Origin: Pseudophaeomoniella oleicola | Taxonomy: Eukaryota > Ascomycota > Eurotiomycetes > Phaeomoniellales > Phaeomoniellaceae | DNA: 64,000 nucleotides | Direction: 5' to 3' | NCBI GenBank assembly: GCA_003868215.1 | Contig: QWDQ01000009.1 | Coordinates: 463,165 to 527,164 of the forward strand | Program-made: the position numbers and the translations under genes | The notes under the pieces: generated by a model | What the model was told of the DNA's origin: nothing | The model's input: only the letters and a program-made list of their open reading frames with translations | Database searches by the model: none | Shown: positions 35,473 through 45,859 of the stretch, in pieces | Position numbering within the stretch: the first letter of the stretch is position 1 | How the letters are laid out: every line of letters starts with the position of its first letter

Positions 35473-36415
35473 TCATCCGTCAGCATGATTCAGGTTTTCC
35501 CATTGGTCTTGTATTTCGCCAACCAGGTCCTTGACACCGGTCTCTCCTTCGTTGCATTCCTTGTATTTCCCACCGTCGATTATGCACCACTGCTTACCCG
35601 CCACTCTCACGGTACAACTTTTCTGCACCCCCGCCTCAGCGCTCCTGGAGACACTGGACCTCAGCAGTTCATTTCCTCCGTCAACATCATCCGTCACACA
35701 TTGGTTGATCTTTCCAAAGTCTAGGCCATGTTCCAATGCGCATTGTTCGATGAGGCTACGTTCTGGTATCTGTTTGTAATCGCTGATGACGCAATTCGCG
35801 AACCCGAGATGAAGCAGAGGCGAGGGATAAAGACGTTCGGCGCAGAGAATGATAGTGTTGCCCAGACATTCTGCTGGGCCATGCATGCATTCGACAGCAT
35901 CAGATGTAGGGTCAAGCCTGTCCGCGTTAATCGTTCATACTTGCGAGCAGTGAGAAAGGGTAGGATTACCTGCCAATGAAAGACAACTGGAACTCGACTT
36001 TGTCGCTGACTTTTTCCATCGATGGAACTACCAGCTGTGACAAACATAGGGATGCATCTGGACATTTACTCATGATGTGCGCCTCAAGTGGCACTTTTGT
36101 GTAGTTCGCGAGTGCTCCATGAGGTTGATCCTGACTCTGGCTCTTCTCGTTTGCAGTGTCGACCACCACGTCTGTTGGTCTCCCGGCTGCTTCCTTCAAG
36201 GCTTTTGTGGTCTTGTCAATGGGCACAAAAGCTTTATGTATGATCAGCCATGCGGTGGTGACGAGGCATAGCAGGATGAGCAGCCGCCTCACGGAGCGAT
36301 CGCGTAAGGCGGTAGTAAATGCTTCAAAGCGCGTCAACTGTCGCCGGCGCGGGCCATGAGAAGGACGACGTTCAAAGTGAAAGGGACTGGATCGATCGTG
36401 AAACTTTTCATCCAT
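35473..36415 (-). CDS. GILT-like membrane protein (thiol-reductase family)
   Basis: Two exons, 36415-35970 and 35917-35473, give 296 residues. The N-terminus is basic and cytosolic; one membrane helix lies at about 44-60 (LLILLCLVTTAWLIIH), giving a type II signal-anchor topology. The lumenal part carries VPLEAHIMSKCPDASLCLSQL, then the GILT signature CMHGPAECLGNTIILC and the family segments LGFANCVISDYKQIPERSLIEQCALEHGLDF and QKSCTVRVAGKQWCIIDGG. GILT enzymes reduce disulfides in acidic compartments using a CXXC pair. Here the matching place reads C-PDASL-C (C118, C124), so classic reductase chemistry is doubtful. The start is the ATG at 36415; a longer open frame upstream reaches 36625 but lacks conserved features. 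Confidence 0.85.
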
Positions 36416-36855
36416 TGTCACTCCTGGAAAAGTCTCGGTGCCTATTGCATGATAGACTGTATAATTGACCCTCGAGCCTCTCCTTTCAGGCTGCTCGTCC
36501 CTTATCTGTCTAGGGTATCGTAGCTTTGACACGTACCGTAGTAGCTTGGCACCACCCCCACAAATGCCCGTTCGGCGGGTGATGAGCTTAGACCGGCCAG
36601 AAATCGGCCGTGGCAGATAGACCACTCGCCAGATCTGCTTCGCTACTTCGGATTTTCATGTAACATCGCTATGGTATCCGAAGTGGTTTCAAGCTCCTTT
36701 CCCCAGGACGGTGAGGCTTCAATTCCGCCATAGGTAGATCTATGTCATTTCTATCTTCTTTGTCCTTACTTGGGTATTTACCTTACTGTCCTCTGTCGCA
36801 CCTCAGTCCGCATATACCCCCACCCCCTCCCGCATGATGGGCCAGTCAGGTTTTC

Positions 36856-36867
36856 TACTACGTAGTA
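36856..36867. repeat. 12-bp palindrome TACTACGTAGTA, copy 4
   Basis: A perfect copy in the divergent intergenic region. Confidence 0.85.
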
Positions 36868-37136
36868 TCAATTTTAATCAGGCAGGCACAGGCCTGGAGA
36901 TCCATTATTGAGATCCCTGACACGGCATCCTGACCTATATCTTCAAGAATTGGTGCCTATTACTTATACCGGAGTTATACCGCATCTCAACAGCGCTTTC
37001 AGCACGTCTGGAGTCAATGGGAATGAGTCCTTTTCACTGCGACTTGTCCTGTGATATGAGGCCGGCCCCAGACATTAAGTGGTCTACTCTCGATCTAGTA
37101 TGAATTTCCCAGAAGCGTTAGATACAGCAAGTGTCA

Positions 37137-37148
37137 TACTACGTAGTA
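37137..37148. repeat. 12-bp palindrome TACTACGTAGTA, copy 5
   Basis: A perfect copy, 270 bp from copy 4 in the same intergenic region. Confidence 0.85.
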
Positions 37149-38225
37149 TATCCTCTACTTATCTCGGAAATTCTTTGGCAAGGCCATCTATCTCCACCAT
37201 ACTGCGACGGCAAGAGGCACATTCCATTTGGTACACCGATATCGCTTTGCGAAAGAATTCGCGTTGTTCATCCCGATGCGGAGGTGCGTTATATTCCTAA
37301 CCGAGAGCCTCATTGTCCTGAAGCAAATAGCTTGGTTCCTTGGGAAAGTTGAATCACCATCTTTACGCGCATCTCCTAGCATCTCCTAAGACCATAAGTG
37401 ATATAATACTAGGAGAGCATTATACCGGCACACCGGGTTTCCCCTGGTCGACGGGAATCGATTCGCGTCGTTTGGCGGCGCCGAGGCGCAACTTGCTCCA
37501 TCAGGTTTCCATTCGTATCTGGGTTCTGTAAGGGAAACTCTTCCTTATCAGGCATCCTAGCAAAAGAAGGATTATTAAGTTACAACGTATCGTCTACAAC
37601 TAGCATTTCTAGTCACAGGTGGCCGACCCCCCAAATTTGGTCCGACATGAGCGTTGCCATGTGGCTCGGGCATAAATGTCAGCCTAAGCCTTTCTTCGTT
37701 CATTTAATGACTCGTCTCTCGTCTATCGATCTACAGTATCTCACACGCTTGCAAGCATTATTCTCATCGCTCGCTTTAAGTACATGCCCTGCGACCTGCC
37801 TGCCGTATCTGCTACAGTGACAAACTCTGATCGGTCTGGATTCCGGCATTTCATTTGAACACGCATAGAAATACTTATAAGCAAGGAAGCGGTTAAACCT
37901 AACCATCTCCGTCTACCCAGCTCAAGCAGTCTCTCTTTTCGCGCGCCTAGAAGTGTTTGTCAAAGCCGAGCCATTGATTCGTCTACGCCTTTCCCCAGGG
38001 TCACATCGGACAAGTGCATTAATGAGGTCAAGGTAACATTCACCTCTAACTATCCTGTCTGCTTCAATTCCGTGGAATACATTGTTGAGCATTAGCTATT
38101 CTGACCTTTATTCGACCCAATGTCATATTCACCATGTTGACGTTCCTACACGCATCACGATAAGACTCGCCACCTTGCTGTCGATAAGCATTGTATCGTG
38201 ACCTCGAAAACAGCACGCATTAGTC

Positions 38226-40231
38226 ATGTCGGTCCGCGAGGGCTCGCCTCAGCCTCTAGCACCAGACCAGTCTGATCAGATATTGCATGATTTTGTAAGG
38301 CCGTTGGTGGTTGAAGAATCAGCCCTGCATCAGCTTGCCTTTCAGTTCTCCAACACCTACAAGGAGCTCGCCCTCCAATCCGACCAACAGTTCCTCCCAA
38401 CGCCGGTGACAAAGCTCCCAACAGGCGATGAGACTGGTCAATTCCTAGCAATCGACGTTGGTGGTACCAATCTACGTGTCGCGTTCATTGATCTACTCGG
38501 TGAGCATGCAGATGCTGACTCATCGATGGTGGGCGTGGAAAGGTCACGTGAGACCATCAAGAAGGCACAGCGTCCTCGTGTGAGACGAACTCTGGAGAAA
38601 GCGTGGCCGATCGGCGAACATCTCAAGATAGACAAAGCTGAAGATCTCTTCGCCTGGATTGGAGACTGTATTGCGGAAGTTGTTACCGACAAGCTCGAGG
38701 CAGACGATACGAAGATGGAGATCCCAGAGGAACTGCCTATGGGAGTTACATTCAGTTTTCCTATGAAGTATGTTGCCTTCGATATCTCTCTTTCTGTGAC
38801 TCCAAGTGTCGTTCGCACCACGCAACGTCCGATCTTTAATAGCACTACTAACTCTATTGTAGACAAGAATCGCTGTCATCAGCGACACTGATGCCGACCG
38901 GCAAAGGTTTCACGATCACAGCTGACACAAACCTCGGTTCGATACTGTTGGCTGGTTACGCACGCCATACGCGTCGACCTTCAGACGAAGACTCGGTGGA
39001 ACAGCCATCTAAACGCCAAAAATTCAACCCTCTACCGCGGCTGAAAATTACGGCCATCACTAACGATACCGTGGCAACGTTAGCTTCATTGGCATATTCA
39101 GTGAAGGCCCTCCCAAATTCTAGAGTAGCGGCCGGTATCATCGTCGGCACTGGCTGTAATGCCACTATACCCATGCCTCTATCGTCCCTTGGAGAGTCGA
39201 AGTCATCTTTTATTCGTGCAATCAATCCAAATGCCAAGGAAACAGTGGTCAATACTGAGATCACGATATCAGGAGCATGTGGGCCCTTGGCCCCGATAAC
39301 CACAAAGTGGGACAAGCAGCTCGATGCAGCTTGTGCAAGACCCGGATTTCAACCCCTTGAATACATGACCGGTGGTCGTTACATAGGAGAGCTCGTCCGT
39401 CTCGTATTCTTTGACTACATGACAAATTTCCACGAACCCAAGATACCCGCGGCCTCTCTTCCTGCCAACGTTGTCCACCCATATAGCCTCCCGACAACTT
39501 TCGTCAGTGGGGTGGTAGCACGCTCCAGGACTGAGGAAGAACTAGCAGCTGAACTCAGACGGAGAATTCCACCCCCTGAATCTTCAAACTGGGCGTGGAC
39601 GTCTCAGGCGGCCAAAGCTCTCCGCTTGATAGCTCGACTCGTTCAGACACGATCTGCTAGCCTCATCGCAGCCTCAACGATCGGCCTCCTTGCATGCGTT
39701 GGCGAGATAACTCTCACTCCCCCAGAAACCTCTGACACCTCACCACCAGCTACGGAGGACACTGCCACTATACCGGATCCTACCAATGGATCTCCCACCA
39801 CTCCCACTACCAGCACCTCACCTGTAGGTCATCCCGGCGCTTCCAGACCTCTCGCTCACCTTCTCCCAACCCGCTCCCGCGATGGACTCTCCCCCGGTCC
39901 GGGCGAACGCTGGAAATCCGGCCCTGAAGAACTCGTCATCGCGTACACCGGTGGCATCATCCAGCACTACCCAAACTTCAAAGAGCAATGCCAACGTTTC
40001 ATCGACCGCCTGGTCATGCGCGCCGGTCCACAAGAAGGCGGCAAGAGCGTGTTCCTCAGAGAAGCCACAGACGGCGGGATCATCGGCGCCGGCGTCCTGG
40101 CTGGAATGGAGGCCGAGTACATGGCCAGAAAGCAAGGCGCGGTTTCTGAAGAGCGGCCGTCGATTTTTGCTGCTTCTTCTTCTTCTGCTACTGCCGCCGG
40201 CCTTGCTGATTCCTCCTCCTCGTCGTCCTGA
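38226..40231 (+). CDS. Atypical hexokinase (XprF/HxkD or GlcNAc-kinase type)
   Basis: Two exons, 38226-38767 and 38863-40231, give 636 residues; the 95-nt intron has a CTACTAAC branch site and joins FSFPMK to QESLSSATLMP. The phosphate-binding loop FLAIDVGGTNLRVAF (73-87) and IIVGTGCNATI are present, and NDTVATL keeps the catalytic-type Asp. Other signatures deviate: the substrate segment reads LMPTGKGF where typical enzymes have a WTKGF segment, and NTEITISGACG stands where NIEWGAFG is expected. This resembles the divergent clade holding Aspergillus XprF, a regulator of extracellular proteases under carbon starvation, and fungal N-acetylglucosamine kinases; I cannot separate these by eye. 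A Pro/Thr/Ser-rich insertion of about 60 residues and a poly-Ser tail make it longer than the usual 490. Confidence 0.85.
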
Positions 40232-40448
40232 TTTAAACACTTACTTTGCTACCTACTTACAATAATTCAAACCCATAGTAAACTGAACTCACCATGAAAA
40301 GATGATTGGATACCTACCTACCTATAGTTACCTCTTTTAGGTATTTAAGGTTCCCTATCTAATTAATACTAAGCAAGAAAAAAAATCAACGTTCTTTCCA
40401 CATAAATCCATTCATTCATTTCATTTCATTTCCTTTTACATCACCCTC

Positions 40449-40483
<35 letters not shown>

Positions 40484-40860
40484 CCTTCTCTTGGCAAAGA
40501 CGAAGAAGGATGGGGAATGAAGGAAAGGGGTAACACATGGTGTAAGTTTGTTTGTTTGTTCATTTGACGGTTCTCGTTTCAGGTCGATTCAACAGTTCAC
40601 AATAACACAATACAACACTACAGAACCCCAAGCAAGAAAGAAAGAATGAATGAATGAATGAATGAATAATGGATGGATGTGTGATATATATCTGTAAGAT
40701 TAGATATAAATGTAAAAACTTGTTTTCGAGGTAAGTATGTATGTACCTGGAGTACCTAATATAGCTAATATATAAGATATATATATAGATAATTTTGTGC
40801 CACAAACAAGCCGGGGAGCTAATGGACTGACTCCCTCTTGCACTTTCTACATCTTCGTCG
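40232..40860. repeat. Convergent 3' region with microsatellites
   Basis: Between convergent stops. It contains a CT dinucleotide tract (about 40458-40482), an AATG tetranucleotide repeat (about 40644-40668) and AT-rich sequence near 40760-40795. No gene is seen. Confidence 0.75.
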
Positions 40861-43053
40861 TCATAAATGAGGAACTCCAGCGCTCGCAAGCCCTAGGTTG
40901 ACTATGCTGATCACCCCCTCGCCCAAGATCAAGCCGCTCGCCAGAATGATGACTGGAGTCTCGCCTCTTCCCAACCATGTTGTCCAGTACAGCGAGATCA
41001 AGCCTCCGATGGTCCTCGCGAGTGTGAAGGATGGAGTGTTGTACATGCCGACAGCGACGGCGATGCCGCCGGGGATGAAAGGGTGGAGTCTGCGTAGTTT
41101 CGGATTCGAGGAGGCGGCGAAGTAAATGCGGAGACCCGTCGTGATCAGAAAGACAATGCCAAAGGCAAGGGCGAATTGCCATGCCATATGGGGCAATCCT
41201 TTGCCGGTGACGAGGCGGGCGGTGAAGATCCATACATAGCCAGTGGGGACTTGGAAGAGGTCGCTGGGTATCGAATATACGTTGACGTATAATTTATACG
41301 TGAGGGTCGCGGCGAATGCGCCAATGATGCTTCCAATCATCTGTCCATAAAACTGCGCCTTGGGTGACGCATCGAGGAGGTGGCCTGCTTTCAAATCTTG
41401 CAGCATGTCGCCAGCTTGGAGTGCCCCTGCTTCTGAAATTGCACCAGCGATGAGATTGATCACAATAGCGTTGGGAGAGTTGCGAGGTGTGACTAGGGCG
41501 AACACTAGCTGCGTGAGTTTTGAGATCCCTGAGACGGGATTGAGATCAGTCTCGCCTAATGCACGTACGCCCATTATGGAAAGAGGAATCGAGAGGAATA
41601 TAGCGAATACTGTAAGGCCGATAGAGATGTAGTCGCCGAAGGAAAAGTGAACGCATACGACGCAGAGAATCATAGTGGCTGGGAGTAAGATGAGGATCGA
41701 GCGGGTTGATATCAAGTGATGCGGTGGCGCGTCGTCGTGAATCTCCTCAGAATATGATCGGTGATGTTTCAATGAGCCGGCTCCTGGTGTATTTGGGACT
41801 GAATCAGCGTTGAGTGCACTATATCGAATGTGATCCCGCACGGACGTCACTCTCCGCCATGACCCTGTCTGTATACTCTGTTTAAACTGGGCATACCAGT
41901 CCGGACCGTGCCGTAGAAGAGGTCGAACGAAAAGCCAGCCAAGATTGAGAACAGCATCAGCCAACATTATGGCAAGGGACACCCATACTATCCAGCCTTT
42001 GCTGCCTTCTTCCCAATCATCAACGGGACCACGCGCCCATCCATTCTTCTTGGCCAAAGGAGAGAGTATTCCCCAGCCAAGAATGGCCCCGAGGAGCATG
42101 TGGATCGTTGTTGCTGGCCCCATGATAATGCCCTGACCCATATAGGCAGGTGAGGGGTTGAAAGCCCACTGCCAAGTGTGAGCAAGGGTCAAACCCAGGA
42201 TGGGAATATTGCGCAGCTGAGGGATGAAGTACTGTAGTAAGGTATACGCCGCAGAAACAGCAAAAGCCACACTCAGCAGCGTGACCCTGCCTTTCCATTC
42301 GTCCCTTGTATCTTCACCTTGACCTTCTACAGCACTAGCAGCGGTGGTATTCCTGGATGTCAGCAACTCCTCCGTTTCTTCCCTTTCGACCTCTGAGGCC
42401 TGTCCATCCTCCTTCTTCTCCTCCACTCCATGTAAGACCCCGATCATGAGCGCAGTCGCTGTCCCACTGGGGAACTTCAATTTCTCTCTTATTATAACCT
42501 CCTTCCTTAAGGGCACCGCAAATACAACTCCGAAAAGACTTATCCCAATGCTCCAGGCGATCAGTTTCCCCCAGCCGAGGTCCAATGGCGCACCTTCTTC
42601 CGTCTTCAACAAGAATTGTAGTGCAGGTATCACACCTACAAACCCGCACCCTAGCGGTTCCATACCCACTGCTCCTGCGACTGTTTGGACTAGAACATTT
42701 TCTACCGGGGTGAACGGCAATTTCAAGTGTCTTCCAACAACCTTGAACGTAGCGAATCCAATCAATGAGGCCGGCATGGCCATTCCAGATACCCAACCGG
42801 TCTGCAGACCGAAGTACGTGTTCGAAAAGCATATTATGATCCCAATGAGCGTGCCTACGAGAACACCGCGAAAGGTGAAGTTGGAACCTTCCAAGGCGGA
42901 AGTATGGGCCATCTGGCTGTAGGCGCCATGCCCAGAGACAGTAGGCTGTAGGGAGAGGTCATCGGTCTCGTCATCCGAAGCATCATGCGTGGAATGGTCG
43001 TCGTGCTCATGGTCCACAAGCTGAATGGGACCAGAGGTGCTAGGAGGCGACAT
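40861..43053 (-). CDS. OPT-family oligopeptide/metal-complex transporter
   Basis: A single exon of 730 residues; the ATG at 43053 (MSPPSTSGP) is the first real ATG of the frame. After a hydrophilic N-terminus rich in Asp and His (about 55 residues) come 14-16 hydrophobic segments. Family signatures include FRGVLVGTLIGIIICFSNTYFGLQTGWVSG, KLKFPSGTATALMIGVLHG, NPVSGISKLTQLVFALVTP and AGDMLQDLKAGHLLDASPKAQFYGQMIG. The size and these segments fit the YGL114W-like branch of the OPT superfamily rather than the longer yeast Opt1 group. Members import small peptides, glutathione or metal chelates with protons. A polar loop of about 50 residues after helix 5 (EEKKEDGQAS..) and a central loop (about 420-450) look disordered. 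Confidence 0.92.
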   Translation of the reverse strand: MSPPSTSGPIQLVDHEHDDHSTHDASDDETDDLSLQPTVSGHGAYSQMAHTSALEGSNFTFRGVLVGTLIGIIICFSNTYFGLQTGWVSGMAMPASLIGFATFKVVGRHLKLPFTPVENVLVQTVAGAVGMEPLGCGFVGVIPALQFLLKTEEGAPLDLGWGKLIAWSIGISLFGVVFAVPLRKEVIIREKLKFPSGTATALMIGVLHGVEEKKEDGQASEVEREETEELLTSRNTTAASAVEGQGEDTRDEWKGRVTLLSVAFAVSAAYTLLQYFIPQLRNIPILGLTLAHTWQWAFNPSPAYMGQGIIMGPATTIHMLLGAILGWGILSPLAKKNGWARGPVDDWEEGSKGWIVWVSLAIMLADAVLNLGWLFVRPLLRHGPDWYAQFKQSIQTGSWRRVTSVRDHIRYSALNADSVPNTPGAGSLKHHRSYSEEIHDDAPPHHLISTRSILILLPATMILCVVCVHFSFGDYISIGLTVFAIFLSIPLSIMGVRALGETDLNPVSGISKLTQLVFALVTPRNSPNAIVINLIAGAISEAGALQAGDMLQDLKAGHLLDASPKAQFYGQMIGSIIGAFAATLTYKLYVNVYSIPSDLFQVPTGYVWIFTARLVTGKGLPHMAWQFALAFGIVFLITTGLRIYFAASSNPKLRRLHPFIPGGIAVAVGMYNTPSFTLARTIGGLISLYWTTWLGRGETPVIILASGLILGEGVISIVNLGLASAGVPHL

Positions 43054-44044
43054 TTTGGAAGCGCTGTTACCCCTGTCTGGCGCCAGAGACGGCGATTTGC
43101 CCAGCACCTGACTTGACAGCCGTGAAGGTGATGTTAATCAAATCTGGCCGCTGCAAAACGGCCAGGAATTGTGGGAGAGAAATGAATCAGTGATATTGGT
43201 AAGCGTTCGGCCTTCTCGATAAGATAGGTGGGACTGTTCAGCGGCGGAGAGGCGCGATTACGATTGCGTGCTTACAGATTCGCGGACTTGAGCGTATACT
43301 ACGTAGTACAACAAATAACTATCTGAGCTTTACTTAGGCAGATGAAGGGGCCCGATGAAAGAATTGGTTAAGCTTCCCATATACGATATACCCTATAAGG
43401 TAGGCATTTCAGCTATGTTGGCTCTATCAGAGTAGAAGACGCATATATTAGTGGTCATGGCTCGCTGATGGAACACGAGCTGGTCTGTCTGCTGCCACAC
43501 CATCTCCCATTCCTCCTACCAATGACTCCACGAAGTCTTGTTCAAGGACGCATAAGAACGAGAGGTTATACCTTCGAATCCTTGGAAAAGAAGAGCCGAT
43601 CTCGCATATTCAAGCGACACAGTCTGCAGTTCTGAGCCACCAAGTAGGTGAATGCTACTCCTGCCACCTAACGAGACTTTCCGTATCATGGCGCGCTTAC
43701 ATGCACGATGAGACCTCCGATTAATGAGAGCCCCTTCTGTCAGGTGGAAGTCAAATATCTCCCATGTTTCTGCTGAGATCTCCTCCAGCTTGACTGACTC
43801 AGTCCTGGACGGACGAGGATGATCGACAACGTATAAGTACCGTCAGCACCTATGTCGCAGTCATCAGGGGCTGTTCGAATCCGGTATGAGACGTAATACA
43901 GACTTGCCTGGACGGTGAGCGGATTCAATACCACGGCGCTAGATTGTCCGTCATCACCTTCTGCTGTTATTTGCCGGCGAGGGAACAAAGGTCAGAATCG
44001 AGCTTCTTTGGGCTCTGATCTCGCCAATCAAGCTCCCAAGGATC
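43054..44044. other. Intergenic region of 1 kb
   Basis: Upstream of the OPT gene and downstream of the transcription-factor-like gene. It holds TACTACGTAGTA copy 6 (43297-43308). A tRNA B-box-like string near 43873 does not fold into a T arm. Confidence 0.5.
43297..43308. repeat. 12-bp palindrome TACTACGTAGTA, copy 6
   Basis: A perfect copy about 245 bp upstream of the OPT gene start. Confidence 0.85.
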
Positions 44045-45859
44045 CTAGATGTTTCTCCTCGAGGTCTTTCTGGCTCTGAGGTTGGGTAGATATGCTGTGA
44101 CCTTCCTGAGAGATTCCCCTTGAAGTTCATCCAGATAGAAGAAGCGTTTCATGAGAGCACCTAAAGATGTTTCGTCGAGGTCCAACGTTTCCACGAACGA
44201 ATTTGCTTTTGAAGCGAACCACAGATAATCACTTGTTCCTTCGGCAGCAATTGCACCTATTGCGCATGCCCATAACAGAACTTCAGAGTTCAAACATCGT
44301 GCGTCTTGCAAAACTGCATTTTCCATGGCCGCCTTGAGATAAGGTAGCAAGGGCGGTATCGTCTTGTGTCGAATGGGATCAGCAAAGGTGAAGCCTGTCC
44401 AGAACATCATGGTAATCCTTGCGGTTTCTTCTACGTGGTTGATGCCTATCTTCGTGCCATCGTATTGGCCGTAGGAGAGAAGGCGATGTTCAATAGCCGT
44501 GCGGCGAAGGAGTATGTAAGACATATTCTGGTCACTGAGATCTGTATGGGACCACGAATACACGTTCAGCCATGTGAATGATATCAAATCCTCCACAATC
44601 CTCGTCATGCTGCCTCCAAGGACAAGGGCATGTTCCCCATCTAGAAACCACTGCCCGAGCAATGTCAAGTCAGAATCAACCGGAGGATGCACTTGACATA
44701 AGAGATCAGCAGACAGATTACCTGGATCCCAAGTCAATTCCAGTCCCACTGGTTCCAGGCGTTGAGCTCCCGCAAAGATGACTCCGGTAATGATCTTTTC
44801 GATCAAGAAACCATCAAGTGCTAGAAGGCCACCACATCTCTTGATCATATAGTCTAGAGCATGGAAATGTATCGCTGCTGTCTCGAAGTCTTGTGTGATC
44901 ACCTCGCTCGCGTAAAGCCGGTAGACTTGGTAAATCATCCCCTGGTCGACAATTCCCTCCATAAAGCGTGAACGTAGTTCCTGTATCGACTTCGTTTTCA
45001 GAAGTTCCGGGCCCCATTCGAGCTGTCTTTGTGGTACCCCTGGTATCAGAAGTCTCGATTCAACTGATTGCATGCGTGCACACTGTGCGGCAAGAAATGA
45101 GAAGAGATGAGAGGGATCTGTCATACATATTCGCAACTCTTCTTCGATAGCTCGCAAATTGCGATCCACCCTCGTCCGTATCTTGGCTCTGACATCTGCC
45201 CGAAATATCGAAGGAATGACTCTCTCGTGATAGTAATGTATCAATGCTTTTGCCCATAATCCGACATCTAGGCCGAGGCATTCTGGACGGCCCTCCCACA
45301 TCGACAGGGGGCCAATGAAGCGGTCACATACACAAGGAGCTATCGACCAAGTAGAAGATATCCTGTTTGACTGCAGCTGTTGCAATCCACTCTCTTCTTG
45401 TAGTTGTGCCATCTGAAGAGTTGGTGATCTCGGGGTATCACACGCCGGTTGCTTGGGTCTCCCATTGCTTTCTCGTGAATTTTCAATGCCAGCTACGTGT
45501 TCTGTCCCATGAACTGTATGCTCATTCTTGTATCGAGGACCTTCAATATCGGCCGAATGAGAATCACCACTGGGATTCAGGATGGAGAGCGTTGTTGAAG
45601 GTGACTCGGCACCTGAGTTGACACTGCAAGCGGCAAAGACCTTGATGTTCGTCGACGTCTTCTTTATACTCTTCGTATTCTGCACATGGCGGCCGAGCAG
45701 GGCCTGACGTTTCTTCGCGAGGTGCAGCCTCTGCACGTGACTTTGTTTCGAACGATTGACAATTGCGTCTCTTTTGAATAGAGATTGAGAATCAACATCC
45801 TCGTTTACAAACAGGAACTGCGAGTACTCCGTGCTACTGATCTTGCGTTTAGGACTCAT
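44045..45859 (-). CDS. Fungal transcription-factor-like protein without zinc cluster
   Basis: A single exon of 604 residues from the ATG at 45859 (MSPKRKISSTEYSQFLFVNED). The N-terminal pattern of a short FLFVN motif followed by a basic helix (SKQSHVQRLHLAKKRQALLG) is typical of a large group of Pezizomycotina proteins often annotated as fungal-specific transcription factors. The body is helical, with a regulatory-domain-like arrangement (LFSFLAAQCARMQSV, HFHALDYMIKRCGGLLAL, LLLWACAIGAIA-like segments). No Zn2Cys6 cysteines are present, so direct DNA binding is not shown. The target genes and partners are unknown; its neighbours give no clue. Confidence 0.75.
   Translation of the reverse strand: MSPKRKISSTEYSQFLFVNEDVDSQSLFKRDAIVNRSKQSHVQRLHLAKKRQALLGRHVQNTKSIKKTSTNIKVFAACSVNSGAESPSTTLSILNPSGDSHSADIEGPRYKNEHTVHGTEHVAGIENSRESNGRPKQPACDTPRSPTLQMAQLQEESGLQQLQSNRISSTWSIAPCVCDRFIGPLSMWEGRPECLGLDVGLWAKALIHYYHERVIPSIFRADVRAKIRTRVDRNLRAIEEELRICMTDPSHLFSFLAAQCARMQSVESRLLIPGVPQRQLEWGPELLKTKSIQELRSRFMEGIVDQGMIYQVYRLYASEVITQDFETAAIHFHALDYMIKRCGGLLALDGFLIEKIITGVIFAGAQRLEPVGLELTWDPGNLSADLLCQVHPPVDSDLTLLGQWFLDGEHALVLGGSMTRIVEDLISFTWLNVYSWSHTDLSDQNMSYILLRRTAIEHRLLSYGQYDGTKIGINHVEETARITMMFWTGFTFADPIRHKTIPPLLPYLKAAMENAVLQDARCLNSEVLLWACAIGAIAAEGTSDYLWFASKANSFVETLDLDETSLGALMKRFFYLDELQGESLRKVTAYLPNLRARKTSRRNI

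Larger units (their letters stand above)
36416..38225. other. Divergent intergenic region of 1.8 kb
   Basis: Between the divergent GILT-like and hexokinase-like genes. It holds two TACTACGTAGTA copies (36856-36867, 37137-37148). Small frames have no recognisable domain and no RNA gene was seen. Confidence 0.5.

Noticed and set aside
42335-42922. Frames of 165-192 codons on both strands within the OPT gene
   Set aside because: They are overlapping shadows; the OPT frame carries the conserved transporter motifs without interruption.
43868-43884. tRNA B-box-like string GTTCGAATCC
   Set aside because: The flanking bases do not form a five-pair T stem and there is no A box or acceptor stem at the right distance.
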